Shown: one piece after another, positions 1 to 8,167 of the stretch | How positions within the stretch are numbered: the first letter of the stretch is position 1 | Layout of the letters: each line of letters starts with the position of its first letter | Notes under the pieces: generated by a model | The model's input: only the letters and a program-made list of their open reading frames with translations | Database searches by the model: none | Told to the model about the DNA's origin: nothing | Assembly: GCF_013166595.1 (NCBI RefSeq) | Contig: NZ_JABKKG010000008.1 | Span: 1 to 64,000 of the forward strand | DNA from: Palleniella intestinalis | GTDB lineage: Bacteria > Bacteroidota > Bacteroidia > Bacteroidales > Bacteroidaceae | DNA length: 64,000 nucleotides | Reading direction: 5' to 3' | Position numbers and translations under genes: made by a program

Positions 1-95
<95 letters not shown>

Positions 96-107
96 CTTTG
101 ATACATG

Positions 108-144
108 TTCCCCCGCTGACTGAAAGGTCGGCGGGGGAATTTTT
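108..144 (+). terminator. Terminator after 5S rRNA
   Basis: Thirteen-base-pair stem (TTCCCCCGCTGAC pairing with GTCGGCGGGGGAA, one G-T pair) around a six-base loop, followed by five T residues. It ends the rRNA operon. Confidence 0.9.
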
Positions 145-261
145 GCTTCATGCGTTCATGGGCTGGCGACAGCAGGGGATAGGGACAGGAGGAGAGGGAG
201 AGGAAAAGAACTGAGTGGGGTATGGCTTGAAGAGGTGATTTGACGCATCACTGCTTAACGG

Positions 262-445
262 TCGCATCGATGTCTTTGCCGAGTACTGCATCAAAACACT
301 GACGGTGTCATCTGGAAGCATGCAATCCCTGTCACCAACGGCGGCTACAGTTCCACAGAGATGTATACGATGTACAATAACCGCGCACGCTTCACAAAGA
401 AGTCAGCCCTCAGACTCCTTGCACGTGTCTATGCATAGCGAGCCG
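262..445 (+). pseudogene. Possible SusD/RagB-like gene remnant
   Basis: Starting near 308, one frame reads a peptide with IPVTNGGYSSTEMYTMYNN and then RFTKKSALRLLARVYA, stopping at TAG 436-438. The second piece resembles the SusD segment in which a TK-x-AAL-x-LLARVYLYAG helix follows a variable loop, and after the stop the frame continues RAGLGDNKE. A frame change near 300 joins it to an upstream piece reading RIDVFAEYCIKTL. There is no start codon, no domain of useful length and no partner susC. I infer a decayed fragment, not a working gene. Chance similarity is possible because only about 35 residues are involved. Confidence 0.3.
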
Positions 446-506
446 GACTCGGTGACAACAAAGAGTGACATAGAGGACGTCCTATAAAAAAACATGGCTC
501 ATCTAT

Positions 507-586
507 CCGGCAAGTTGTCAGTCCGGTAAATTGTCAATTTGGTAAGTTGTCAATTTGGTAACTTGATAGTTTACCAATCTGTCGGA
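507..586. repeat. Period-16 intergenic word array
   Basis: Five consecutive 16-base units start at 507, 523, 539, 555 and 571. The first three follow yyGGyAAn-TTGTCAnT, for example CCGGTAAATTGTCAAT then TTGGTAAGTTGTCAAT. The fourth is diverged and the fifth carries TTACCAAT, the reverse complement of the GGTAA word. The array lies between the 5S rRNA and tRNA-Leu. It is one of several short-period families in this window. Confidence 0.7.
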
Positions 587-664
587 TAACCTCTATTCTT
601 AACCTTGACTACTAAAAAAACTTAATTAAAGGGTTTGTTATTCTTAAATCTTGATTAAAATAAG

Positions 665-672
665 TAATTTTG
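665..672 (+). promoter_or_regulatory. Promoter -7 box for tRNA-Leu
   Basis: TAATTTTG fits the Bacteroidota -7 consensus TAnnTTTG and lies 22 bases upstream of the tRNA. A well-spaced -33 element is not evident: the nearest TTTG, at 634-637, is 27 bases away, more than the usual 19-21. Confidence 0.5.
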
Positions 673-694
673 CAGAACAGACACATTTTTATGT

Positions 695-779
695 GCCGCG
701 ATGGTGGAATGGTAGACACTGGAGACTTAAAATCTCCTGGCCCGAAACGGCCGTGCGGGTTCGAGTCCCGCTCGCGGTA
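695..779 (+). tRNA. tRNA-Leu (anticodon TAA)
   Basis: A complete class II tRNA can be folded. The acceptor stem is GCCGCGA with TCGCGGT, the anticodon stem GGAGA/TCTCC encloses loop CTTAAAA with anticodon TAA at 728-730, a long variable arm (TGGCCCGAAACGGCCG) is typical of leucine tRNAs, and the T arm is GCGGG-TTCGAGT-CCCGC. Discriminator base A is at 779. CCA is not encoded. It reads UUA leucine codons. Confidence 0.96.
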
Positions 780-838
780 CTCCTTGGCGGAAAGGCTTCT
801 TCATGTGCCGGAGCCGGGAAGAAAGGACATACAAATCA

Positions 839-1807
839 ATGAGAAACATACTTCTGCTACTCACGCTGATGTTGGTTGCGTGCGGACCTGACAATGGGCA
901 TTTCAGGCTCAAAGGTCATCTGCTGAACCTTAATCAGGGTGAGTTTTATGTTTATAGCCCTGACGGTTCCCTGGAGGGGACAGACACCATCACCGTTGCA
1001 GGCGGACGCTTCACCTATGAACCTGCCTGCAAGCATGAGGGGGTGGCGGTCATAATGCTGCCCAATGGTGTGGAGATTCCGGTGTTTGTGACGCCCGGAA
1101 AGTCGGCATCCATGGAAGGCAATGCCCATAACCTGCAGGAACTGGAGGTAGAGGGAGGCGACGAGAACAAGCTCCTCACACGTTTCCGCAAGGCGGTCGG
1201 CAGCGCCAAGGACAGCAAGGCGGTTGCCAAGGAACTGAAGGCTTTTGTGGAGGAGAGCCCTGAGTCGTCTGTCGGCATGTATCTCTTGCGACGGTATATC
1301 CTTGCTTCGCCTTCGCCTGACTATGACACAGTTTTGGCACTGGCAGACAGGATGCTTGGCGCACAGAAGGAGAATGCCGCTCTGAAGCTGCTCAAGACAC
1401 AGATTGACGAGCTGCGCCGTTCTGCCAAAGGGGCTGCTGTGCAACGCATTGCCGGCACGGACATCATGGGCGACCCTCTTCCGGACATTAGGAAAGGGAC
1501 ATGGGTTGTCTGCTGTTTCGCCTCATGGGACTTTGAGAGCGGAGCCATTCTGCGCCGCCTTTCCAACGAGAGGAAGGACACGAAGGGAGAGTGGGGCATC
1601 CTTGGCGTGTCCTATGATGCATCGGACGCTATGCTTAAGAGGGAGGAGCGTGACTTCCCTGTCTTCTGTGACGGAAGAATGGCGGACAGTCCTGTAGCAA
1701 AGAAACTGGGCTTCTTCCAGACACGCCGGAACATTGTCGTGCGCAATGGCAAGATTGCTGCCCGCGACCTCTCTGTCGACGAACTGATAAAGGAACTCAA
1801 GAAATAA
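839..1807 (+). CDS. DUF4369-type lipoprotein with thioredoxin-like C-terminus
   Basis: 322-residue exported protein. I chose the ATG at 839 because it places a short lipoprotein signal (MRNILLLLTLMLVAC, lipid cysteine at residue 15) at the N-terminus; an upstream in-frame ATG at 803 would bury it. Residues about 20-115 have the beta-rich DUF4369 pattern (FRLKGHLLNLNQGEFYVYSP, GRFTYEP). Residues about 210-320 look like a thioredoxin/AhpC-TSA fold (WVVCCFASW, then LGVSYDASDAMLKREE). The usual CxxC is replaced by ASWDFES, so a disulfide-exchange role is unlikely. In Bacteroidota, DUF4369-thioredoxin lipoproteins sit at the periplasmic face of a membrane; the substrate is unknown. A period-9 array separates it from yifB. 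Confidence 0.8.
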   Translation: MRNILLLLTLMLVACGPDNGHFRLKGHLLNLNQGEFYVYSPDGSLEGTDTITVAGGRFTYEPACKHEGVAVIMLPNGVEIPVFVTPGKSASMEGNAHNLQELEVEGGDENKLLTRFRKAVGSAKDSKAVAKELKAFVEESPESSVGMYLLRRYILASPSPDYDTVLALADRMLGAQKENAALKLLKTQIDELRRSAKGAAVQRIAGTDIMGDPLPDIRKGTWVVCCFASWDFESGAILRRLSNERKDTKGEWGILGVSYDASDAMLKREERDFPVFCDGRMADSPVAKKLGFFQTRRNIVVRNGKIAARDLSVDELIKELKK

Positions 1808-1808
1808 T

Positions 1809-1934
1809 CCGACACGATTGTCAGTATTGTCATAATTGACAGTATAGACATTACTGACACAACAGTCACTACTGACAGTACTGACAATAATGTCATTACT
1901 GACATAATTGAGATAACTGACGCAACTGAAACCA
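1809..1934. repeat. Period-9 TGWCA array (copy a)
   Basis: Fourteen consecutive 9-base units start at 1809 and every nine bases after that. Most read yTG(A/T)CAnnn, for example TTGTCAGTA, TTGACAGTA, CTGACAATA, ATGTCATTA. TGACA and its reverse complement TGTCA occupy the same register because the core TGWCA is symmetric. The last two or three bases of each unit vary. The array fills the gap between the lipoprotein stop codon and the yifB start and has no period break. Confidence 0.85.
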
Positions 1935-1948
1935 ATAACCTGACCCTA

Positions 1949-3496
1949 ATGTTTGTAAAGACATTCTGCGCGGCGGTCAACGGACTTGACGTGAAGACCG
2001 TCACCGTGGAGGTGAACGCCACAAAAGGCGAGAAATTCTTCCTCTCCGGACTTGGCGATGAGGCTGTGCGTGAGGCGCAGAGCCGCATCCATTCCGCCAT
2101 AACAATCAACAAATACGAATATCCTTGCAAAAGGATTACAGTCAATCTTGCGCCTGCCGATTTGAAAAAGGAGGGCGCAAGTTTCGATTTGCCCATAGCC
2201 ATCGGCATCCTTGCCGCCGACGGACAGGTGTCCGCCGACCGTCTCGGCGACTACATGCTTGTCGGAGAACTGGGACTTGACGGGCGTCTGCAACCCATAA
2301 AAGGCGCGCTGCCCATAGCAATCCGCGCAAGGGCAGAGAAGTTTCGCGGACTTATTGTCCCCATGCAGAACGGCAGGGAAGCCGCCGTGGTGAACAATCT
2401 TGATGTCCATGCCATGTCGACGATAACGGATGTTGTGGAGTTCCTTAACGGTATGCGTACGGATGAGCCGGTGTTTGTCGACACAAGGGCAGAGTTCTAC
2501 GCCCGTCAGACGGACTTTGACCTTGATTTCGCCGATGTGCGAGGGCAGGAAAGTGTGAAAAGAGCCTTTGAGGTTGCCGCTGCAGGCGGGCACAACCTTA
2601 TCATGGTAGGTCCTCCGGGCAGTGGAAAGTCGATGATGGCAAAGCGCCTTCCCGGCATTCTTCCTCCGCTTTCGCTTGCCGAAAGCCTTGAGACGACGCA
2701 GATACACTCCATTGCCGGAAAGCTCGGCAGTGATGTTTCGCTGATTTCATGCCGTCCTTTCCGTGCGCCACACCACACCGTCTCGCAGGTAGCCCTTGTC
2801 GGCGGCGGTACGAAGGCTCAGCCCGGCGAGATAAGTCTGGCGCACAACGGCGTGCTCTTTGCCGACGAACTGCCGGAGTTCAGCAAGAGTACGCTGGAGG
2901 TTCTGCGCCAGCCGTTGGAGGACAGGAAAATAACCATCTCGCGCGCAAAATACACAATAGAGTATCCATGCTCCATAATGTTCGTGGCATCTATGAACCC
3001 TTGTCCTTGCGGATACTACAACGACCCTACGCACAACTGTGTCTGCACGCCCGGGCAGATACAGCGTTACATGAACAAAATCAGCGGCCCGCTGCTCGAC
3101 CGCATAGACATCCAGTGTGAGATTACGCCCGTCCCGTTCAAGGACATCAGCAAGCAGTCGCCCGGAGAGCCTTCGTCGGCAATCCGTGAGCGTGTCATCG
3201 CCGCCCGACGCATACAGGAGGAGCGGTTCAAGGGCTGCAAGGGCATCCACTGCAATGCGCAGATGACGGAGCGCATGATTCATGAGTATGCCGCCCCTGA
3301 CGATGCCGGACTGGCAATGCTCCGCAATGCCATGGAGCGTCTGTCACTCTCCGCACGCGCCTACAATCGCATACTGAAGGTTGCGCGCACCATTGCCGAC
3401 CTCGAAGCGTCGCCTTCCGTCCTTTCGCATCATCTCGCCGAGGCAATCGCCTACCGCACCCTTGACCGCGGTGACTGGGCGGAGAGGGGAGGATAG
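1949..3496 (+). CDS. yifB: YifB/ComM family AAA+ ATPase
   Basis: 515 residues, the full length of the magnesium-chelatase-like YifB/ComM family. An N-terminal Lon-like (ChlI) domain spans residues 1-170 (SGLGDEAVREAQSRI; FDLPIAIGIL). The AAA+ module has Walker A GPPGSGKS at 221-228 and Walker B VLFADE around 302-307, followed by a C-terminal Mg-chelatase domain with a YNRILKVARTIADLE helix. ComM of other bacteria is a hexameric helicase that promotes branch migration during recombination of incoming DNA; a similar role is inferred here. The cysteine-rich PCPCGYYND...CVC segment is family-typical. Period-9 arrays lie on both sides of the gene. Confidence 0.95.
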   Translation: MFVKTFCAAVNGLDVKTVTVEVNATKGEKFFLSGLGDEAVREAQSRIHSAITINKYEYPCKRITVNLAPADLKKEGASFDLPIAIGILAADGQVSADRLGDYMLVGELGLDGRLQPIKGALPIAIRARAEKFRGLIVPMQNGREAAVVNNLDVHAMSTITDVVEFLNGMRTDEPVFVDTRAEFYARQTDFDLDFADVRGQESVKRAFEVAAAGGHNLIMVGPPGSGKSMMAKRLPGILPPLSLAESLETTQIHSIAGKLGSDVSLISCRPFRAPHHTVSQVALVGGGTKAQPGEISLAHNGVLFADELPEFSKSTLEVLRQPLEDRKITISRAKYTIEYPCSIMFVASMNPCPCGYYNDPTHNCVCTPGQIQRYMNKISGPLLDRIDIQCEITPVPFKDISKQSPGEPSSAIRERVIAARRIQEERFKGCKGIHCNAQMTERMIHEYAAPDDAGLAMLRNAMERLSLSARAYNRILKVARTIADLEASPSVLSHHLAEAIAYRTLDRGDWAERGG

Positions 3497-3503
3497 ATTT
3501 TTT

Positions 3504-3568
3504 TAGTCAGTACTGACAGTTATGTCAATAGTGTCAGTACTGACCAAATACTGACATTACTGACAAAA
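3504..3568. repeat. Period-9 TGWCA array (copy b)
   Basis: Seven 9-base units (TAGTCAGTA, CTGACAGTT, ATGTCAATA, GTGTCAGTA, CTGACCAAA, then after a two-base slip CTGACATTA, CTGACAAAA). The first 45 bases match copy c at 4347-4391 at 41 of 45 positions, so the next gene is bracketed by a direct repeat. Confidence 0.85.
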
Positions 3569-3597
3569 ACAATAATAACTAAAAACCAACACCACCT

Positions 3598-4344
3598 ATG
3601 GGCGTAACCATCCACTACTCAAAGTCCTATTTCTGGCTCAAATCGTGGGCTGTGGCGAACATCATCCAGCTTGGCACACAGAGCTTCTGCCACCGCTTCA
3701 TAGACTACCGCACAGACCCATGCCACCGTCTCTACGACCAGATGGTGATGGCTGCGCGCTCCGCCGTGGCGAACATTGCGGAAGGAACGTCACGCCACGA
3801 CACCTCCATCGAGACTGAAATGCGCCTGACGGATGTTGCACGCGGAAGCATTGACGAACTTTTCGGCAACTATTTCAATTTCCTTGTCTCCAACAAATAC
3901 GGCGTCTGGCGCACGGACGACCCTAATGTAAGGGATGTATGGAACGTTTCTGTTGACAAGCCTATGTTTTCAAAGGACTTGTTCCATGACGTTGCGGACT
4001 ACATCATAGCACAGAAAGCGAAATATGACCCATGGATTGAGAGCGATTCCCCTGAGATATGCGCCAATGCATTGCTGCTCCTGTGCGAGCGTCTTAACAG
4101 GATGCTGCAGAACATGATGGACTCTCAGCTGGAGGCGTTCAGGAAACTTGGAGGTTTCACGGAGAACATGACGCAGGAAAGGCTTGCTAAAAGGAAGGCG
4201 GAGGCTGCCGCCGCGAATGCTCCGAAATGTCCGCGATGCGGCAAACCGATGCAAAGGCGCATGATAAAGAAAGGGGAGCGACAGGGACAGGAGTTCTGGG
4301 GATGCATCGATTATCCGAGATGCATCGGATTGAGGAATATATGA
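3598..4344 (+). CDS. Four-helix-bundle protein with topoisomerase-type zinc finger
   Basis: 248 residues in two parts. Residues about 10-125 match the four-helix-bundle (S23/Avd-like, TIGR02436-type) pattern, with AARSAVANIAEGTSRHDT as the characteristic helix start. Residues 211-242 form a C4 zinc finger like those at the C-terminus of type IA topoisomerases: cysteines 211 and 214 (CPRC) and 236 and 242 (GCIDYPRC). Such proteins are annotated as 'four helix bundle suffix domain' proteins and their function is unknown. The zinc finger suggests single-stranded nucleic acid binding. Avd, the accessory protein of diversity-generating retroelements, has the same fold, but no reverse transcriptase is in the window. 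The gene lies between two near-identical period-9 arrays. Confidence 0.8.
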   Translation: MGVTIHYSKSYFWLKSWAVANIIQLGTQSFCHRFIDYRTDPCHRLYDQMVMAARSAVANIAEGTSRHDTSIETEMRLTDVARGSIDELFGNYFNFLVSNKYGVWRTDDPNVRDVWNVSVDKPMFSKDLFHDVADYIIAQKAKYDPWIESDSPEICANALLLLCERLNRMLQNMMDSQLEAFRKLGGFTENMTQERLAKRKAEAAAANAPKCPRCGKPMQRRMIKKGERQGQEFWGCIDYPRCIGLRNI

Positions 4345-4346
4345 TT

Positions 4347-4445
4347 TGGTCAGTACTGACAGTTTTGTCAATGATGTCAGTACTGACCAAACCGACAATA
4401 TTGTCACTACTGACAGTAATGACAATATTGACCAAACAACCAAAC
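4347..4445. repeat. Period-9 TGWCA array (copy c)
   Basis: Eleven uninterrupted 9-base units beginning right after the stop codon: TGGTCAGTA, CTGACAGTT, TTGTCAATG, ATGTCAGTA, CTGACCAAA, CCGACAATA, TTGTCACTA, CTGACAGTA, ATGACAATA, TTGACCAAA, CAACCAAAC. The core TGWCA stays at positions 2-6 in nearly every unit. It lies between convergent genes. Confidence 0.85.
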
Positions 4446-4492
4446 AGACCTCCCCGGGCTGCCACACCATGATGTCAGCCCAGGGAGTCTTG

Positions 4493-4909
4493 CTATGCCA
4501 TTCCTTTTATCTTGCATACAATCTCGTATGCCTTGTCACCGGTATACACGCAAGGCTCTGTCACCGGCGAATACTCGAAATCCAGGAAGCGCAATGCCTG
4601 GATGGCACAGAAATGGAGGTCGTGGCTGATGTACGCCTGAATCATCACATTGCCGTTGGCAGATGGCTCGAGGACAGGCAGGTCGGAAATCATGCCGGTG
4701 CTCACCATGCGCTCTATGTCCTCCGCCAGCCCCATGCCGTAAGTCTCGCTGTAGGGCTTCACCTCCGCACCCGTAGGAAGATAAGTCAGTGTGTACTTGT
4801 TGCCAAGGATAGTCTTCAGCAGACCGTTGCGTCTGCGCTCTATCTCAGGCAAGGTGTTGATGATTTTGTCAACAAGTGGGTATGTAGTGTTTATCTTTTC
4901 CATTTTCAT
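4493..4909 (-). CDS. Hypothetical protein, 138 aa
   Basis: Not recognised. A soluble, moderately acidic protein with no signal peptide or membrane segment. It starts MKMEKINTTYPLVDKIINTL; the third residue is an alternative methionine. The N-terminal third is helical (LPEIERRRNGLLKTILG) and the middle contains GMGLAEDIERMVSTGMIS, compatible with a small alpha/beta fold. It is convergent with the four-helix-bundle gene and separated from it by array c. No clear promoter was found upstream, where a period-22 array lies 65 bases away. Coding is likely because the reading frame fills the interval and composition resembles its neighbours. Confidence 0.65.
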   Translation of the reverse strand: MKMEKINTTYPLVDKIINTLPEIERRRNGLLKTILGNKYTLTYLPTGAEVKPYSETYGMGLAEDIERMVSTGMISDLPVLEPSANGNVMIQAYISHDLHFCAIQALRFLDFEYSPVTEPCVYTGDKAYEIVCKIKGMA

Positions 4910-4973
4910 TTGTGTTTTTTTATTGCTTGTTTTGAAATGATTTTCTGAAACATTCTGTGTCTCAGTGTGTTAC

Positions 4974-5061
4974 AAAAGGTAACACTTTACCTTGCAAAAG
5001 GTTGCCTTTTACCATGCGAAAGGTTACCTTTCACACGGCAAAGCGTTACCTTTTGCCTACA
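4974..5061. repeat. Period-22 AAAGGTnAC/GTnACCTTT array (copy a)
   Basis: Four consecutive 22-base units start at 4974, 4996, 5018 and 5040. Each is two 11-base halves: the first three begin with R-AAAGGT-(A/T) and then CTTT or TTTT, as in AAAAGGTAACACTTTACC and GAAAGGTTACCTTTCAC. The fourth carries GTTACCTTTT. The core AAAGGTnACCTTT is a palindrome. The array lies between two minus-strand genes. Confidence 0.85.
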
Positions 5062-5156
5062 GGACTGTTATCTGTGGATTTTGTGCATGCCACGGCACGC
5101 GCCCTGACGGATGTCGGGCGGGCAAACAATAGGGCATGCATGAAAACGGAAAAAAT

Positions 5157-5573
5157 CTAACACAACATGCGCCGCAGGGCAAACACATAATAGTTTGCCG
5201 CACGGGGCGAGACAAAGGCGGTGCCTGCCTTTGCGAAGAACACCGGGAAATGATGACGGCGAGCATGCCTCTCGGCGACGATTGCCGACGGCATGCGCAG
5301 GAGCGTCTTTCCTGTGCGGAGATGCTTTGCGACTGCCACGCTGTGTGGAGCCGGCGGAGTGGGCAGGCATGCCGGAATGCTGACAACCTCTCCCGGCTGT
5401 GCCATCGATGTTTCCCTACTGTCATCCCATGACAGGACAGCTGCCTGACTGCGGACTTCCTCGCTCTCCACCGCTGTTCCGATGAGCACGTCGCCCGTCT
5501 TCTCATACAAGTCCGTGCATGAGAACAGCGCAATGAGCGTCAGGAGGAATATGTGAATCCGTCGTCGTGACAT
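5157..5573 (-). CDS. Small hypothetical lipoprotein
   Basis: 138-residue protein beginning MSRRRIHIFLLTLIALFSC with a lipobox and lipid cysteine at residue 19; this start is preferred over an ATG four codons upstream because it gives a compact signal peptide. The mature part starts TDLYEKTGDVLIGTAVESEE. The C-terminal half is rich in arginine and alanine and shows no motif I recognise. A good Bacteroidota promoter lies 55 bases upstream of the start. Its role is unknown. Confidence 0.6.
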   Translation of the reverse strand: MSRRRIHIFLLTLIALFSCTDLYEKTGDVLIGTAVESEEVRSQAAVLSWDDSRETSMAQPGEVVSIPACLPTPPAPHSVAVAKHLRTGKTLLRMPSAIVAERHARRHHFPVFFAKAGTAFVSPRAANYYVFALRRMLC

Positions 5574-5627
5574 GTTGTTTCCCAAAGGTTATAAACCGGT
5601 ATTCATGGAAATATTTGTTATCGGCTG

Positions 5628-5658
5628 CAAATTTACACGTTTTCCATGAAACGGCAAA
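5628..5658 (-). promoter_or_regulatory. Promoter of the small lipoprotein gene
   Basis: On the minus strand: TTTG (5655-5658), 19-base spacer, TAAATTTG (5628-5635), a full match to the Bacteroidota consensus. Transcription would start near 5621, giving a leader of about 48 bases before the start codon at 5573. Confidence 0.75.
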
Positions 5659-5797
5659 CAGTTTGGCGGTTAAAAATTGTGAACCGCTACCCATTCTCAT
5701 TGATGGTATAACAGTGAATGGAGACAGCATCTGCATGTTACGGAAAGCAAACCGGCGTTTTCAGTGTAAAATCAAATGCAGGCACTCACAAGTGTCA

Positions 5798-5863
5798 AAA
5801 AAGTTACCACCTTCCGTGCAAACCGTTAACGTTTGCACGGCGGATGGTAACTTTTGCCTGCCG
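5798..5863. repeat. Period-22 array (copy e)
   Basis: Three 22-base units start at 5798, 5820 and 5842. They contain AAAAAGTTACCACC, AAACCGTTAACGTTTGC and GGTAACTTTTGCC. The centre unit holds the palindrome CGTTAACG. The surrounding 5586-6020 interval also holds the promoter at 5628-5658 and nothing else I could identify as a gene. Confidence 0.75.
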
Positions 5864-6020
5864 GACGCAGGAGATGATTCCGCACCTGGAGTATGATTTG
5901 CAGAATGACACCCGTATGAGTAAAACGTGAAAAACAGCTCCTTTCTGCGCTTTTCCCCTCAAATCAAGGCATGGCTTGAATCAGTCAATGGAAACACTCC
6001 TCAGGATGATGCCGGCAGGA

Positions 6021-7067
6021 CTATTTTGTAATGACTATTGTTTTCTCAGTAGCGTAGCCTGAGGAAGAATCACCATCCTTAGTACTGATATGTCCGCGTA
6101 TCACATGGGTTCCTCTTTTCAAATTCTTCAATGTATAATCCAATGTGTATGGGAACGATGAAGATTTGCCTATAAGTTTGTCGTCAAGATAAAACTCTAT
6201 TTCATGATTCTTGGTTACATTTGCCCCTTTGAATGATTTTGCAGTTAGCGAAACGGTTTCCCCGTTTGTGTAATCATTCCGTTTGGACTTTATATCCCAA
6301 CTTGCACGGTCGTCATCTGCACCAAGAACATTATAACCTGTAAAGATATATCTGTATGTAAGAAACGCTGAAGAATTGTCATGATAACTTATCTCCACTT
6401 CTATCTGATGAGAGGAATTTGCCGCAGCATTGACTTTGTACTTGAGACTGTATGGATAAGATTTTACGGTTGAGACCAAAGTCTTGTCCCAGTAATATTT
6501 CACCTCGTCTATCGTACACCCCTCACTTGAGCGGTTAACGAGCAGTTCAGGTGTTATTATAAGTTCGTCACCTGTGGTGACATAGTTATAGTTTATGTAG
6601 AAATCACCATGAACCTTTGATGCTGCATCATCGCCAGATAGATTAAACTTTTCTTCTTTTTCAAGAATGACATCGTAACAGCTCTCACCGGTGACAGTCA
6701 TCCTTGCCCTTATCTGGTGGTCGCCATTTCCAATGTCGTCCTTATTTATGAAGGCCTCGTAAGGAGCCGTCTTCTCTGTCATGTAAAGAGCATCGTCAAT
6801 ATAGTATTCCACTTGCGCCAGAGCCAGCCCCCAGGTTTCGAAGCCGGGATTGAGTTTCGGGGTAAACACAATATATTGTCCGTCACTTGTGACCGTCTTT
6901 TGCAAGCCATAGGAGCTGTCAGGTATCAGATGGCGTATGTCTCCTGTAAGCCTGAACTCTCCGACATTGTCATCCTCACACGAGAAAACAGTTGACGCCG
7001 TGAATGCTGCCAATACGGCGTATACGGCATATACGGCATACTTGCATATTCTTGTATTGAATCTCAT
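6021..7067 (-). CDS. Lipoprotein with three Ig-like repeats
   Basis: 348 residues from MRFNTRICKYAVYAV, with lipid cysteine at residue 30 (ASTVFSC). The upstream in-frame ATG at 7112 would add 15 residues and overlap the preceding gene. The signal peptide contains a DNA-level tandem repeat (YAV-YAV-YAV). Three stretches repeat the pattern E/V-x-Y-Y-x-D-x-x-L followed by a PY motif and a basic HxI strand (VEYYIDDALYMTEKTAPY; VKYYWDKTLVSTVKSYPY; IEFYLDDKLIGKSSSFPY), which fits three Ig-like beta-sandwich domains. This is the last gene of the exported six-gene operon with the caspase-like protease. A role in surface binding is inferred. Confidence 0.75.
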   Translation of the reverse strand: MRFNTRICKYAVYAVYAVLAAFTASTVFSCEDDNVGEFRLTGDIRHLIPDSSYGLQKTVTSDGQYIVFTPKLNPGFETWGLALAQVEYYIDDALYMTEKTAPYEAFINKDDIGNGDHQIRARMTVTGESCYDVILEKEEKFNLSGDDAASKVHGDFYINYNYVTTGDELIITPELLVNRSSEGCTIDEVKYYWDKTLVSTVKSYPYSLKYKVNAAANSSHQIEVEISYHDNSSAFLTYRYIFTGYNVLGADDDRASWDIKSKRNDYTNGETVSLTAKSFKGANVTKNHEIEFYLDDKLIGKSSSFPYTLDYTLKNLKRGTHVIRGHISTKDGDSSSGYATEKTIVITK

Positions 7068-7096
7068 AATCTGTATGTTTAATGATTTTGCATTTC

Positions 7097-8167
7097 TCAG
7101 TTCACTGCCCATTGAAGACCGATTCCAAAGTTGAATCCGTTCTTTTCTTTATAGCCAAAGATGTAATCATAGCCTGCGCTTACGGACAGGTAAAGATCCT
7201 TTCTTATATTCAAAGGTATGAAGCCTTTTGCTACAGGGCGTATCATAGGTTTGAACATTTCAGCATTCCTATAGTCCAGTAATGATACTTTGCTTCCGGC
7301 AGAAGAGTCCGAGGATGAACATGTCGTTTCTTCTGTCCCATCCATGTACAAAAGTCCAACACCACATCCTATGGCAAAATATCTGAGATACAATTGCGGT
7401 GTGATTGTCAGGAAGCATTTGGGGTCGAAAACCTTCTTTACTCTATCGTAATTTTCAATGTCCTTCATGTCAACTTTTTCTATGATATATTTGTCATTAT
7501 CCAGATTCACACCTATGTCAACACTTACCATAAATGGCAATCCAGCTGTAGAGTAGTTGAAAGAGCCTCCTACTGGAAAGTTTTGCCCATAGTTGTAAGA
7601 GAACCCGATAGTAGAATTATAGTACAAGTCGCTGAAATCAACTCTGACTTTCTTCTTTCCTGTCTTCTTGTCTACAACTTCTTCATACGGAGTGATTTTA
7701 AGGATTTCCCCTTTATGTACATAGAACAGGTCCTTTATGTCATAGTTCAATGTGCCATTGACTCTTACATCACAGGCTATTGTAGTAAACTTCCTTGCCT
7801 TTCTTTCTTCTGTCCTCGTGGCATACGCCGAATACGACTGCTGGTCAGACGAGATTACTCTGATATTGCTCACATCAACAGTAACCTTACCCCTGCTCAT
7901 CGCAGTCTCAAATCCGTTCAGATAGTTCTGGACGACATAGTCCTTTATGCTAATGCCGCTATTACGCGCAAAGTCCATCATGATCTCATCTTTCACCCTG
8001 CAGGCCGACGCGCACATGTCCTGTAATCTGAAACGGAAGCTGATGTCCTCCGTAGAGCACCATTCCTGCAAGCTGTTGCCGAACCGACGCACGGCATAGA
8101 CATCTTCTTCCTGAGCGTATGCGGCAATATGGGAAAAAAGCAACAAACAATATATATATTTCTTCAT
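7097..8167 (-). CDS. Exported protein, probable outer-membrane beta-barrel end
   Basis: 356 residues with a clear signal peptide (MKKYIYCLLLFSHIAAYAQ). The C-terminal 180 residues alternate polar and aromatic residues in strand-like runs (IGFSYNYGQNFPVGGSFNY; LYLSVSAGYDYIFGYKEK) and end FGIGLQWAVN, like the closing strand of an outer-membrane barrel. The N-terminal half (CSTEDISFRFRLQDMCASAC) is not recognised. The start codon overlaps the stop of the upstream gene by four bases (ATGA), indicating translational coupling. Part of the caspase-like operon. Confidence 0.7.
   Translation of the reverse strand: MKKYIYCLLLFSHIAAYAQEEDVYAVRRFGNSLQEWCSTEDISFRFRLQDMCASACRVKDEIMMDFARNSGISIKDYVVQNYLNGFETAMSRGKVTVDVSNIRVISSDQQSYSAYATRTEERKARKFTTIACDVRVNGTLNYDIKDLFYVHKGEILKITPYEEVVDKKTGKKKVRVDFSDLYYNSTIGFSYNYGQNFPVGGSFNYSTAGLPFMVSVDIGVNLDNDKYIIEKVDMKDIENYDRVKKVFDPKCFLTITPQLYLRYFAIGCGVGLLYMDGTEETTCSSSDSSAGSKVSLLDYRNAEMFKPMIRPVAKGFIPLNIRKDLYLSVSAGYDYIFGYKEKNGFNFGIGLQWAVN

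Noticed and set aside
839..1807. Disulfide reductase call for the thioredoxin-like lipoprotein
   Set aside because: The CxxC motif is missing (ASWDFES at its place), so only a thioredoxin-like fold is claimed.
1612..2208. Minus-strand frame running through the period-9 array, with repeated MSV/LSV peptides
   Set aside because: The repeat peptide simply reads the 9-base (three-codon) array; it overlaps yifB and the DUF4369 gene. The open frame is a by-product of a period divisible by three.
3598..4344. Diversity-generating retroelement suggested by the Avd-like fold
   Set aside because: No reverse transcriptase, template or variable repeat is present in the window; only the fold resemblance remains.
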